From assembly GCA_017394515.1 (NCBI GenBank), contig JAFPXY010000017.1:1-63924 (forward strand): 63,924 nt of DNA, in the 5' to 3' direction. Origin of the DNA: Bacillota bacterium (GTDB lineage Bacteria; Bacillota; Clostridia; Peptostreptococcales; Anaerovoracaceae). The notes below the pieces were generated by a model. It was not told the origin of the DNA. It did no database searches and worked only from the letters and a program-made list of their open reading frames with translations. The translations under genes were made by a program, and so were the position numbers. Below are positions 35,001 to 43,800 of this stretch, in pieces. Position 1 is the stretch's first letter. Every line of letters begins with the position of its first letter.

Positions 35001-35784
35001 CATCCCCGTATTCCCCGGAACCAACTGCGAATACGATTCAGCCAAGGCTTTTAGAGAGGCTGGCGCAGATCCTGAGATCTTCGTCATCAACAACCTGACC
35101 TCCGCAAAGGTAGCTCAGTCCGTTGAGACCTTCGCCGACAAGATCAGAGAGAGCCAGATGATCTTCATCCCCGGCGGCTTCTCCGGTGGAGACGAACCCG
35201 ACGGATCCGGTAAGTTCATCACAGCCTTCTTCAGAAATCCCGAGATCAAGGAAGCAGTTACCGAGCTCCTTGAATCCCGCGATGGCCTCATGGCAGGTAT
35301 CTGCAACGGTTTCCAGGCTCTGATTAAGCTGGGACTTGTGGAGTTCGGCAAGATCGTCGATACGGATTCCGACTGCGCAACTCTTACCTTCAACAAGATC
35401 GCACGCCACCAGTCCAAGATCGTAAACGTACGCGTTGCATCCACCAAGTCACCTTGGCTTTCAGCGTGCCAGGTAGGCGACGTATACCAGGTGCCCATCT
35501 CCCACGGTGAAGGCAGATTCATGGCACCGGCTGCAGTCCTTGAAAAGTTCGAAAAGAACGGTCAGATCATGACCCAGTACGTGGACTTCGACGGAAAGGC
35601 TACCAACGACATCCAGTTCAATCCTAACGGATCCGACCTGGCCATCGAAGGTTTGATTTCACCGGGAGGCAGAGTCATCGGTAAGATGGGTCACGCAGAA
35701 CGCCGCGGCTACGGATTATACAAGAACGTTCCCGGAAACTACGACATGAAGCTTTTCGAGAGCGCAGTGAAGTACTACAAGTAA
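32050..35784 (+). CDS. purL: FGAM synthase, fused synthetase and glutaminase (PurL)
   Basis: A 1244-residue single-chain phosphoribosylformylglycinamidine synthase. It holds a PurS-like start, linker, two AIR-synthetase-like halves (FKNETHNHPTEIEPFGGAATCIGG, about 316-340, is the first phosphate/substrate site) and a C-terminal class I glutaminase from about residue 980. Glutaminase marks are PVFPGTNCEYDS, GICNGFQALIKLG (Cys near 1085) and SHGEGRFMAP (His-Glu). Glutamine nitrogen is passed to FGAR with ATP. It differs from the three-gene purS-purQ-purL set of Bacillus. ATG 32050 follows AAGGAAAGGTGAG; a GTG nine bases earlier is a less likely start. Last gene of the operon. Confidence 0.96.
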   Translation: MVYRIYVEKKQGLENEARALLNDLRELLGIKGLEKVRILNRYDCEGIDEELFDYAVNTVFSEPQLDDTMDEVPQGDYVFAVEYLPGQFDQRAASASECIQLISKGERPLIRSAKVYVLDGTLTEEELEAAKKYVINPVEAREAAMELPETLEIKYDIPTEVDFIENFRFKTDEELQAMIDELGLAMDLGDLKYCREYFLDERREPTITEIRMIDTYWSDHCRHTTFNTIIDKVTFEDQFLQEAYDRYIETRKKLNRKKPVSLMDIGTLAAKALKAQGLMDKLDESEEINACTIKMKVEIPGEKEPEDWLLLFKNETHNHPTEIEPFGGAATCIGGAIRDPLSGRSYVYAAMRVTGAGDPLKPVSETIPGKLPQRKLVTTAAAGYSSYGNQIGLATGQVDEIYHPGYVAKRMEVGAVIAAAPAENVIRETPEAGDLVILLGGKTGRDGCGGATGSSKSHNVESLESCGAEVQKGNAPEERKLQRLFRNPEASRMIIRCNDFGAGGVSVAIGELADGLDIDLNKVPKKYEGLDGTELAISESQERMAVVVKSKDAKAFMKLAEAENLEATIVAEVTDTNRLVQVWNEKEIVDISRDFLNSNGAEKHITAEVPKAESFAKEVGPDFEANFKALVGDLNVCSKRGLSERFDSTIGAGTVLMPFGGKYQRTPIQAMVNKISVEEKDTKTVSYMAYGYNPYITEKSPYHGAYLAVVESISKLIASGAQFKDVYLSFQEYFEKLGRDPKKWGVPLSAVLGAFDAQMDMKAAAIGGKDSMSGTFEDIHVPPTLISFAVTTGDVDQVVSPEFKMPERKVILVKPELDEKGLPKKGEMNKIFDAVYDVSKRGLANAIYTPGYGGIAEAILKMAMGNMIGFKFNDTLSMEDIFGYNYGSFIIEESGGEEKVVSEILRTDGVEYVTIGDTTEAREIVCGEAVLPLDELLDIYEGKLESVYPANIDQGGEEPHNVSYEPEEAPEFGSFLKTAMPKVLIPVFPGTNCEYDSAKAFREAGADPEIFVINNLTSAKVAQSVETFADKIRESQMIFIPGGFSGGDEPDGSGKFITAFFRNPEIKEAVTELLESRDGLMAGICNGFQALIKLGLVEFGKIVDTDSDCATLTFNKIARHQSKIVNVRVASTKSPWLSACQVGDVYQVPISHGEGRFMAPAAVLEKFEKNGQIMTQYVDFDGKATNDIQFNPNGSDLAIEGLISPGGRVIGKMGHAERRGYGLYKNVPGNYDMKLFESAVKYYK

Positions 35785-35799
35785 ATGATAAGAAGCTTG

Positions 35800-35829
35800 A
35801 GGGCCGTCTCGAAAGAGATGGCCCTTTGT
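35800..35829 (+). terminator. pur operon terminator
   Basis: AGGGCCGTCTC (35800-35810), loop GAAA, GAGATGGCCCT (35815-35825), then TTGTT. The stem is 11 bp with one G-T pair. The T-run is short. Confidence 0.75.
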
Positions 35830-35943
35830 TATGATCGGAGTGAGATGCCGCTGCGTTTGACAGGTACGCTGGGAAGATATTGAATGGACGTTGCAACATT
35901 TGGCTGGACCACCGCGGCAAAAGGCAGGGGCGGCTTGGCAAAA

Positions 35944-36286
35944 TAGGACAAAAACACTGCTGGCGCCATGTTTGTCCTACATGGCTGAAAAGGCCGTAGG
36001 ACGAAATTGGCTTTCTAGGCAAAGTTGTCCTACGTTTTTTTTGGAACCTTTGTGTGCAGAAGGGAAATATAGATCATATGATGCTGAAATTTGGACAAAA
36101 ATTACCATGTTAGCAAGTGCTAACCGATACAATTTTAAGAAATCGAGGCATTTAAAGGAAAAATTCAAGGTTTGACAAGCTTCTTCCAAAAAATATTATA
36201 GGATCAAACCATTGAAATCAAGAGTTTTGTCCTATGCAAATTTTTTGCAGTAGGACTAAATGTGTAAATGAAGGGTTTCAGTCCTA
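35944..36286. repeat. array of alternating TAGGAC/GTCCTA elements
   Basis: TAGGAC at 35944, GTCCTA at 35974, TAGGAC at 35997 and GTCCTA at 36027 have steps of 30, 23 and 30. After a 170-base gap come TAGGAT at 36199, GTCCTA at 36229, TAGGAC at 36251 and GTCCTA at 36281, steps 30, 22 and 30. The two four-element blocks therefore have the same geometry, with a 52-53 base period. TTTTTTGCAG sits beside the 36251 copy, and flanks such as ACAAA/TTTGT extend some pairs. No gene is recognisable in the 624 bases between purL and the HD gene. Confidence 0.82.
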
Positions 36287-36350
36287 GATACAGCCTTACT
36301 AAATGAAAAAAGCTCTTTAGGCCATCTCATTATATCGCAAATTCTTTTCT

Positions 36351-36378
36351 TTGCTAAAATGCGCAAGTGTGATACAAT
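36351..36378 (+). promoter_or_regulatory. promoter of the HD hydrolase gene
   Basis: TTGCTA (36351-36356), 16 bases, TACAAT (36373-36378), 30 bases before ATG 36409. Confidence 0.55.
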
Positions 36379-36408
36379 ATCTTAAAGACCAAATAAGGAG
36401 GCGACACC

Positions 36409-37065
36409 ATGCGTTATCAAGATATAGTTAAAAACGAAGAAGTCCTTGAGTACTACGAAGTCGGGAACAGGATCTTAAGACATCTGGGCTACACGGACCA
36501 CTCGACCATACATACAAAGCTGGTTGCCGAAAGGGCAGCAGCTATACTTAAAGCTTTCGGTTATGATGAGCACGTTCAGGAAGTAGCGAAGATCGCAGGC
36601 TTCATGCACGACATCGGAAACGCCATCAACCGCAGACACCACGCAGAGTACGGCGCAATCATTGCCAATGAGATCTTAAGACATAGCGACCTGGATATGA
36701 AGGACAGAGTCCAGATCGTATCTGCCATCGCAAACCACGATGAATCCACAGGAGTTGCGGCAGATCCCATTACCGCAGCCATCATCATCGCCGACAAGAC
36801 AGACGTGCGCCGCAACCGTGTCCGTGAGCGCAAAAAATCCGCTTTCGACATTCACGATCGTGTTAACTACGCGGTTACTTCCACGGAACTAATCTGTGAC
36901 GATGACAACGATATCATCACCCTGAAACTCACCATCGACGAAGAGATCTGCACCATGTACGATTACTTCGAGATATTCCTCACCAGAATGATGATGTGCT
37001 CCAGGGCAGCAGAGGTTCTGGAAGCCAAGTTCGCACTTTACGTTAACGATCAGAAGGTGCTTTAA
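36409..37065 (+). CDS. HD-domain phosphohydrolase
   Basis: A 218-residue metal-dependent phosphohydrolase. HSTIHTKLVAERAAAILKAFGY supplies the first His, then AGFMHDIGNAIN the HD pair at about residues 66-67, and IVSAIANHDES a further His-Asp. ADKTDVRRNRVRERKKSAFDIHDRVNYA is the last conserved block, typical of a clostridial HD group. Substrates of such proteins are nucleotides or phosphates; none can be assigned. It is followed at once by the homocysteine methyltransferase gene, so the two form an operon. AAGGAGGCGACACC precedes the ATG. Confidence 0.88.
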   Translation: MRYQDIVKNEEVLEYYEVGNRILRHLGYTDHSTIHTKLVAERAAAILKAFGYDEHVQEVAKIAGFMHDIGNAINRRHHAEYGAIIANEILRHSDLDMKDRVQIVSAIANHDESTGVAADPITAAIIIADKTDVRRNRVRERKKSAFDIHDRVNYAVTSTELICDDDNDIITLKLTIDEEICTMYDYFEIFLTRMMMCSRAAEVLEAKFALYVNDQKVL

Positions 37066-37068
37066 GTG

Positions 37069-38079
37069 ATGAAGGCGGAGCTTGACAGAATACTTGAAAA
37101 CAACAAAATCATGATAATAGACGGATCCATGTCCACACCCCTTGAGAGGATGGGGGCGGATCTGAACGACGAGCTTTGGACCGCAAAGGTCTTAAGGGAG
37201 CAGCCGGAACTCATCAAAAAAGTCCACAAGGACTATCTGAAGGCCGGGGCAGACTGCGGCATAACCGCCAGCTATCAGGCGACCATCCCCGGGCTCATGG
37301 CAAAGGGCATGACCGAGGCTGAAGCGGAGGATCTCATCGCTGAATCGGTCCGCGTCTTCCTGGAAGCAAGAGATGAATGGTGGAAGGAAGAAGGCGAGGC
37401 CGCAGGCAGGGAGTATCCTTTGTGCCTGGCAAGCGTAGGCCCCTACGGCGCCTACCTGGCCGACGGCTCCGAGTATCGCGGCCGTTACGCCATAACAGAC
37501 AGCGAACTAAGTCATTTCCACCGGCGCCGGCTGGAGGTTCTTCGCGATGCCGGGGCGGACATGTATCTAATCGAGACCATACCATCCCGCAGAGAGGCTG
37601 TTATCGTCGCAGACCTGGCCGAGGAAATGGGCCTGCCTTACTGGGTAAGTTACTCCTGCATGAGCGGGACCAAGATAAACGAGGGCGACTTAATAAGGGA
37701 CTGCGTGAGAGAGCTTGCAGAGGGCGGCCCGAGCCCGACTAATGAAAGCTCAGCAGACAGCCCGAAGGGCCGTCCAGGACTCAAGATGGTGGGGGCGAAT
37801 TGCACGGACCCCAAGTTCATGGTGTCCTTGATCGGGGAGATCAAGGCCGGGCTTACTGACGCAGCCCGCGACCTACCCATCGCTGTCTACCCAAACAGCG
37901 GGGAGAAGTATGACCCCCGCACCAAGACCTGGACCAGGGCAGGCGAGGGCCTGGCCTTTGGAGCCTATGCCTTTGAGTACATGAAGGCAGGAGCCAGGGC
38001 TGTAGGCGGCTGCTGCACCACCGTTGCGAGCCACATCGAGCAGGTGACGGAAGCCAGGAAAAGATTTTTGGTAAGATAA
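37069..38079 (+). CDS. mmuM: homocysteine S-methyltransferase
   Basis: A 336-residue zinc-dependent homocysteine S-methyltransferase of the MmuM/YagD type, using S-methylmethionine or S-adenosylmethionine as donor. IIDGSMSTPLERMG opens the barrel, ADCGITASYQATIPGL follows, VGANCT (about 236-241) carries the first zinc cysteine, and AVGGCCTTVASHIEQV the GGCC pair close to the C-terminus. Length fits. The start is either ATG 37069 or GTG 37066, directly after the HD stop; coupled translation is likely. Confidence 0.9.
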   Translation: MKAELDRILENNKIMIIDGSMSTPLERMGADLNDELWTAKVLREQPELIKKVHKDYLKAGADCGITASYQATIPGLMAKGMTEAEAEDLIAESVRVFLEARDEWWKEEGEAAGREYPLCLASVGPYGAYLADGSEYRGRYAITDSELSHFHRRRLEVLRDAGADMYLIETIPSRREAVIVADLAEEMGLPYWVSYSCMSGTKINEGDLIRDCVRELAEGGPSPTNESSADSPKGRPGLKMVGANCTDPKFMVSLIGEIKAGLTDAARDLPIAVYPNSGEKYDPRTKTWTRAGEGLAFGAYAFEYMKAGARAVGGCCTTVASHIEQVTEARKRFLVR

Positions 38080-38151
38080 CCATATTAAGTAAATCAACTG
38101 CAACTGCGATCGAGGTCGATAGGCACATCATTCGGAAAGGAGGGAGGCAGG

Positions 38152-38730
38152 GTGGACCCAAAGGACAACTTACGGCAGACGTTGACAGATCACGAGCTTT
38201 ACCTTGCATTCCTCGAAGGTGACAACACCTCCTTTGATGAGCTGATGATCCGGTACGGAGACAGCCTGACCTACTACCTGGCAGGCAAGCTGGGGAACCT
38301 GGAAGAGGCGGAAGACATGATGATCGAGGCTTTTGCCCGGATCATGGTCAAGAAGCCGGGCATCAGGGAAGGCAACTTCAAGGCATATCTCTTCAAGGTG
38401 GCGAGGAACCTCATCTCGAAGCATTACTCAAGGCCGGGACTGAAAGACGTCTTCAGCATTGAGGAGATATATGAGGATATATCCGACGGAAGCCGTCTGG
38501 AAGAGAGCATCGTCGATGACGAACGAAAACGAGTCCTCCATCTGTGTATGGAGAGGATAGACCCCATGATGCGGGAGGCCTTGTGGCTAATATATTTTGA
38601 AGATCTGAGCTATGATGACACGGCGAAGATCATGAAGGTGAACCAAAAGAAGATAGACAATCTTCTCACCAGAGGACGAAAGCAACTTAAAGAAGAACTG
38701 GAAAAAGAAGGATACAAACATGCGTACTAA
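38152..38730 (+). CDS. sigma-70 family RNA polymerase sigma factor
   Basis: A 192-residue ECF-like sigma factor. Region 2 is about residues 25-95 (FDELMIRYGDSLTYYLAGKLGNLEEAEDMMIEAFARI, then AYLFKVARNLISKHY). Region 4 is about residues 125-180 (MREALWLIYFEDLSYDDTAKIMKVNQKKIDNLLTRGRKQLKEEL, helix-turn-helix). It is not a close copy of the factor at 6323. The GTG start follows AAAGGAGGGAGGCAG. It overlaps the next gene by 11 bases and heads an operon with small membrane proteins and a PrsW-like protease, which suggests membrane-controlled sigma activity. Confidence 0.9.
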   Translation: MDPKDNLRQTLTDHELYLAFLEGDNTSFDELMIRYGDSLTYYLAGKLGNLEEAEDMMIEAFARIMVKKPGIREGNFKAYLFKVARNLISKHYSRPGLKDVFSIEEIYEDISDGSRLEESIVDDERKRVLHLCMERIDPMMREALWLIYFEDLSYDDTAKIMKVNQKKIDNLLTRGRKQLKEELEKEGYKHAY

Positions 38731-39091
38731 TGAAGCAAGAATAGCAGCCATGCATATGAGAGCGGCAGAAATAGATAGGACTAACAGGAAACGTAAGGTT
38801 GATATAATCACCGGTGTGAGCTTTGCTGTATGTTTGATTTTTGTAATAGGATTGGCATTAAAAATGCCGGAGTTAATTGGATCCACTTTGGAGAACACCA
38901 TTTCTAAAGGCATGAGCGCCAGCATTTTCTCCGGAAACGGACCTATAAGCTACATCTTTGTTTCCATCATCGCATTTTTGCTGGGTGCTGCGGTGACAGT
39001 TTTTTGCTACAGGATCAAGAAGCTCAACGGCTTGAGCGATGAAAGGGACGAATCGGAAAACTACAGAGAAAACGGAGAACTCAGGGGATAA
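38720..39091 (+). CDS. small two-helix membrane protein, possible anti-sigma or accessory protein
   Basis: A 123-residue protein with a basic cytoplasmic start (MRTNEARIAAMHMRAAEIDRTNRKRK) and two hydrophobic helices (about 38-55 and 80-98), with a Gly/Ser-rich stretch between them. It is clearly related to the 96-residue protein at 40474: both start MRTxE, then R-A-E-R, and share the two helices. Coding sequence overlaps the sigma gene by 11 bases. Co-translation with the sigma factor makes it a candidate regulator, but no known anti-sigma motif is visible. Confidence 0.7.
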   Translation: MRTNEARIAAMHMRAAEIDRTNRKRKVDIITGVSFAVCLIFVIGLALKMPELIGSTLENTISKGMSASIFSGNGPISYIFVSIIAFLLGAAVTVFCYRIKKLNGLSDERDESENYRENGELRG

Positions 39092-39094
39092 ATA

Positions 39095-39715
39095 ATGGAG
39101 ATCATCGAAAACTTATTTCAAATAGTAGCGACGGGAAGCTGCGGATTATACGCCTTATTGAAGAACCTCTCCACTCATAAGAGGGAGTGGCTGCTTTTGG
39201 CGTTGTTTTCCGGTGCCTTCTTTTTTGGTGATCTTTACTGGTCGCTGTACATTTATTTCTACGGAGACACTCCGGCTATCTCCTATGTTTCGGACTCCAG
39301 CTGGTATGCATCCTATCTCTTCCTGATTCTGCTAATCCAGTACACGGGAAGCGAAGCTCTTAGGAAGGAGACCAGCAAACTTCCATGGCTGGGACCGATT
39401 TTCACCGCCTGCATGTGCATATTTTTCATGACTCATGGAGAGTACGTTTTAAACATTATAACGGCGGCTCTCATGGGCACCATCTTGTACTATTCCATAC
39501 GTGGGATCATATACTACAAGGACTCCAACAGCAGCGGGAAATACATTTTCATCATGGCTTGCGTTTTTTGCGCCATAGAATATCTGCTGTGGATAATGTC
39601 CATTCTCTGGATAGGTGGGGACACAGCCCTCAATCCATATTACTGGTGTGACATAATGCTTTCCCTCTGCTTTATCGCCTTTATACCGGCTGTCAGAAAG
39701 GTGGTGAGTGAATGA
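39095..39715 (+). CDS. multi-pass membrane protein, unknown function
   Basis: A 206-residue protein with about seven hydrophobic segments, including LLLALFSGAFFFGDLYWSLYIYFYG near the start and CDIMLSLCFIAFIPAVRKVV at the end. I do not recognise a family. It sits between the small membrane protein and the PrsW-like protease and overlaps the latter by ATGA, so it likely works with the same sigma system, for instance as a sensor. No catalytic motif is visible. Confidence 0.7.
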   Translation: MEIIENLFQIVATGSCGLYALLKNLSTHKREWLLLALFSGAFFFGDLYWSLYIYFYGDTPAISYVSDSSWYASYLFLILLIQYTGSEALRKETSKLPWLGPIFTACMCIFFMTHGEYVLNIITAALMGTILYYSIRGIIYYKDSNSSGKYIFIMACVFCAIEYLLWIMSILWIGGDTALNPYYWCDIMLSLCFIAFIPAVRKVVSE

Positions 39716-40344
39716 ATTACATAGAGAACATCTACGTTTGTATCGCCGCGCCTATCATTATCGCGGTGCTCTGCACCAGACAGCATCGTCGAATGTCCAT
39801 GACCTTTGTACTGGCCGGCATGACAGCTTGTCTGCTCTCGTCGTATATCAGCACCTTTATGGCATCCGTCATAGGTGTGGATCTCGCCACGGCATCCATC
39901 ACCATTTCACCCGTTGTGGAGGAAATGATGAAACTAGCGCCGGTGCTTTTCTACATCCTGGTATTCGAGCCTCCTCTGGGAAAGGCGGCGGGAAGCACCC
40001 TCATGATAGCTGTGGGCTTTGCTACCTTTGAAAACGTCTGCTATCTGACGCAAAACGGGGCAGCCAGCATCACCAATCTGATCATCAGAGGCTTTGGCAC
40101 AGGAACCATGCACGTGCTATGCGGCGTCATCATTGCCATCGGCCTTGTCAACCTTTGGGATAAGATATGGCTCAGGGTGGCCGGAACCATAGGACTGCTG
40201 GCCGTAGCCATCAACTACCACGCGATCTTTAACATCCTGGTATCTCAGGAGGGAGTGGTGTCGTATATAGGAATGCTCATACCCATCACATCCACAGCCC
40301 TTTGGTTCATACTGAGAGACCGGATATATCCCGATAGAAAATAA
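39712..40344 (+). CDS. PrsW-like intramembrane metalloprotease
   Basis: A 210-residue polytopic membrane protein of the PrsW/CAAX-like protease group. Conserved acidic and His positions are present in order: PVVEEMMKLAP (Glu 70-71, Lys 74), GFATFEN (Glu 107), GTGTMHVLCG (His 134) and NYHAIFN (His about 176). In Bacillus, PrsW makes the site-1 cut in the anti-sigma factor RsiW and so frees SigW. Finding it in one operon with a sigma factor and small membrane proteins fits the same use here, by analogy. The family member is shorter than PrsW itself. A terminator follows. Confidence 0.82.
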   Translation: MNYIENIYVCIAAPIIIAVLCTRQHRRMSMTFVLAGMTACLLSSYISTFMASVIGVDLATASITISPVVEEMMKLAPVLFYILVFEPPLGKAAGSTLMIAVGFATFENVCYLTQNGAASITNLIIRGFGTGTMHVLCGVIIAIGLVNLWDKIWLRVAGTIGLLAVAINYHAIFNILVSQEGVVSYIGMLIPITSTALWFILRDRIYPDRK

Positions 40345-40367
40345 TTTTTTTTAGGAACTTTTTTAGG

Positions 40368-40398
40368 AACTCCTCAAAAAATTTTGAGGAGTTTTTTA
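40368..40398 (+). terminator. terminator of the sigma/PrsW operon
   Basis: AACTCCTCAAAA (40368-40379), loop of two bases, TTTTGAGGAGTT (40382-40393), then TTTTATTTTT. Confidence 0.85.
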
Positions 40399-40473
40399 TT
40401 TTTTGGACTCTTAACTTATAACTAAGCGCAAAAAACCATATAACTAAGCTATTTTTGGGGAAAGGAAAAAACA

Positions 40474-40764
40474 ATGAGAACGCATGAAGAAAGAAAAATT
40501 CTTCTTCATAGAAGGGCTATGGAACTCGAAAGAGACCATACCAGGGCAGAGTTAAGGGAATCTGCCCTGGCATCGTTAACGCTTGCGTTTTCGCTCATCT
40601 TTGCTATCGGCTGGTTCGGAGGAACCGACCACGCTTTAAGCAGCATGAGCTTCGCAGGCACATCACTTCTTGGAGAAAGTGCAGGGGGGTATGTACTGAC
40701 TGCCGTGATATCCTTTGCAGCAGCGGTAGTCATAACGGTGCTATGCATAAAAAAGAGGAAATAG
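40474..40764 (+). CDS. small two-helix membrane protein, paralogue of 38720
   Basis: A 96-residue protein that begins MRTHEERKILLHRRAMELERD and has two hydrophobic helices (about 34-48 and 72-91), ending in KKRK. Start and helix order match the 123-residue protein at 38720, so the two are paralogues. It is separated from the sigma/PrsW operon by a terminator and has its own GGGGAAAGG ribosome binding site. A role in the same membrane control circuit is a guess. Confidence 0.72.
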   Translation: MRTHEERKILLHRRAMELERDHTRAELRESALASLTLAFSLIFAIGWFGGTDHALSSMSFAGTSLLGESAGGYVLTAVISFAAAVVITVLCIKKRK

Positions 40765-40823
40765 TATTAACATATATTTAGGATTCTATAGGTTGTTTAA
40801 ATTGGAGAGTGGAGGAGAAAACC

Positions 40824-43800
40824 ATGAAGACCAAACGAAAACTTTTAACCCTGTTACTGGCAGTAATGATGGTAGTAACAATGATGCCCCTTAGCGCATC
40901 ACAGGGCTATGCTGCATCCGGAAGCGGCAATTCTGACTATGATACTATCATGAAGAATTTTATACCGGATTGCTTTAAGAATCCGGACTTTGAGCCCTAC
41001 GGATTCGGCAAGGACACACCTTTCCTGATGAACGAGCAAAGCGAACTTTTGCTCTATATGACAAACAAAGATAGCTCAGGAAAGATCACTACCATCTTCG
41101 ATAAGATCAAGTCAGAAAGTACAGGAGACCTTATCAATAACGCTACTAAGACTACAGCCATCGAGACGCCACCTATCGCTTTAAAGAAGGCTTCCTTCGT
41201 GAAGGCGGTAGCTTTAGATCCTCGAGGATGCGGACGTAAGGATCACATCGCTTTCATAGGAGTCAATTCCACCAAGGCCGCATATATCTGGGTCTATGAT
41301 ACCCGTAACAAAAAATGGTCCGATGGTGTAGGTCTCGATGATTGCGGATGGTTAAAAAAACTCTCATACTATGAAGCAATCAATTTCCTTTCCATAACAG
41401 CAGGGGATTACGATGGAGACGGCAAGGATTCCATCATCGCCTATATAGCTGCTGACTATTATTCAAGCAGCTTTAAAGGTGATGATCTCAAGGAGTACCA
41501 GGTAAACACACCGGATATAGGAAGCTCAGGAAATATAAGCCTTGACCTCAGTGGAATGTCTCATAGTTTTGTATGGAGCGAGAAGTTTATAAACGGCGAT
41601 TACGATCAGGATTCCAAGCATAAACTCGGTGTGGATCTGGATACAGGAGATATAAACGGAGATGGCATCGATGATCTCGTTACAGTCTGCTATTATGGAA
41701 ACGCCGACAATAACAATCAGAAAGCTTCTCTTTATCGTCCATGGCTCTGCGTCTTTTACGGAAATAAGACAAATAACTTTATCGGTAATACTTCACCAGG
41801 CAGCAAATTTGGTCTTTGGGAAGGATACAAGGACGAAAGCGACAATGCCATCAAAAACAAAAATTGGAAATCTCTCGTTTCGCCTAGCATTGCTTGCGGA
41901 GACATCGATAATGACGGTGTAGATGAGATCGTGGCAGCAGGAGTCAAGAACACTATCCACGCCAATGGAGCTGCCAATGCCGGAGATCCGGCTGACCTTA
42001 ATTCTGAAAAGATCAGCGTTTACATCATAGATGGCGGAAAGATGATCCAGAAAGAAGTTTCTGCCAATAAATGGACCTCAAAAGGATTTTATGATGATGA
42101 CGACGCTTGGAACAAGACAACAACAGAATGCGTAGCCGTAAACGGACTTGGAAATCCTGAGATGATCTTCATTTCCGGAACTCTCTACGATTACGATAAG
42201 GAAAGTGGCAATCTTACCGCAGTCCACACACCGGATTATTTCAATGATACAGATGATGGCCTTAACTTCAAATTAACGTCCAATATGTACGTCCAGTCGG
42301 CCGTAGCAGGAAATTTTGACTCAAACGATAAAGGCTTTGAACAGGTAGTCTACACTATAAACTGCAAAACAGCAGGTGCAAACGAAGAGAATTACGACTA
42401 TCTCATTGGAGTGATCGGCGGTAAGAATCGCAATAAGAATTCGGGCATTGCATCAGAGTACTATTCAACAAGCGTAAACAACATGAAAAATGATCATTCC
42501 TATCCGACACGTGACGACGGTAGCAATTACTACGGAGGTGTTGAAAATGACTGCGGACTGAATTGTATCGCCGTGGCAGTCGATAACGACAACGACGGAA
42601 TGATGGCACGCTATAAGGATAAGACTTTAACTTATGCGGATCCGGATATCGTATGCATACTTCAGGCTGCACCTTATTTCAAGGAATTAGAGGATCATAT
42701 CGACGTAGTGGGTGAAACGACCTACGAGATCTCGAATGAATATTCCTTTGAGAGATCAAGTTCCACAAGTTCATCCTTCAGTGTCGGTGGTTCCATGAAA
42801 CTGGGAACACCGGCTTGTGAGATCGAAGTTCAGGCCGGATATGCCCGCGAATGGGAAAAGGAATTCACAGAAGGACATATAACTACTGAAGCTTTCCACT
42901 GGACTGCCGAAGATAAGGATCAGGTAGTCGTTTATAGGACGCCGGTTATTTGCTACAGATATCAGGTGCAGGATCAGCAAGGTAACTGGGAGAAAGACGG
43001 AGTAGAGAACAGCTGGGTAATCTCTGTACCATCGGATCCTTCATATACTCCGCTGGATATTGATCAGTACAATGCATTTGCTAAGTACTATAACAAAGAG
43101 ACCGCGAAGAAGACATCCGACTTCCGCAAACTTGAGATCCTGGACAATAAGTATCTTGGAGTTGAGGGTGAGCCGGATAAGTACCTTTCCATAGCTGATT
43201 CCAGGTTCCATAAAGGTGGAAGCGGTTATGAGCTGATCCAGAGCTCTTTGCAGACTGTGGGACACACCTCGGGAAGTACCGGCTGGTCTCTGGAGAAGGG
43301 AACTTCCTCAAGCGTCACTGAGAGCATGAGCTACGGATTCACCTTCGGAGCCTCCGTCGCAGTCGGCCCGGATCTGGGACCTGTATCCTTCTCCGTAGGT
43401 GTTACTACGGCATTGGAAAACATGAGCGGTGAAAGCACTACAGAATCCACGGCTACAACCAACGGTATATCATGCTCCGTCAGAAACATCGACTCAAGCA
43501 AACTGCCTTCAAATATCAATGGAGATCTTTTCTCCTTCAGCTACAAGATGGCGACCTGGCCTTCCGGAATCAAGAGATATGTAACGGATGATAAGTCAGA
43601 AAGCATTCCTGTATTCGGTTATGCTCTGGCAGGGGTAGCTAACCCTATCAAGCAGTCCAATCTCACACCGGAAGAGATAGAAGCTTTACCGGTTATAGAA
43701 CTTCTTGATCAGTATAAGGATAGTTCCGTTATCACCTTAGATGATGAAGACGAAATAATCTATATCAGGGATGAGTATGAGAAGTTAAGTGAAGAAGCAA

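Noticed and set aside
35891-36175. 94-residue open frame after purL
   Set aside because: It spans the TAGGAC array, has no ribosome binding site and no recognisable domain.
37334-37742. Open frames on both strands inside the homocysteine methyltransferase gene
   Set aside because: They are out-of-frame shadows of a well-conserved GC-rich gene.
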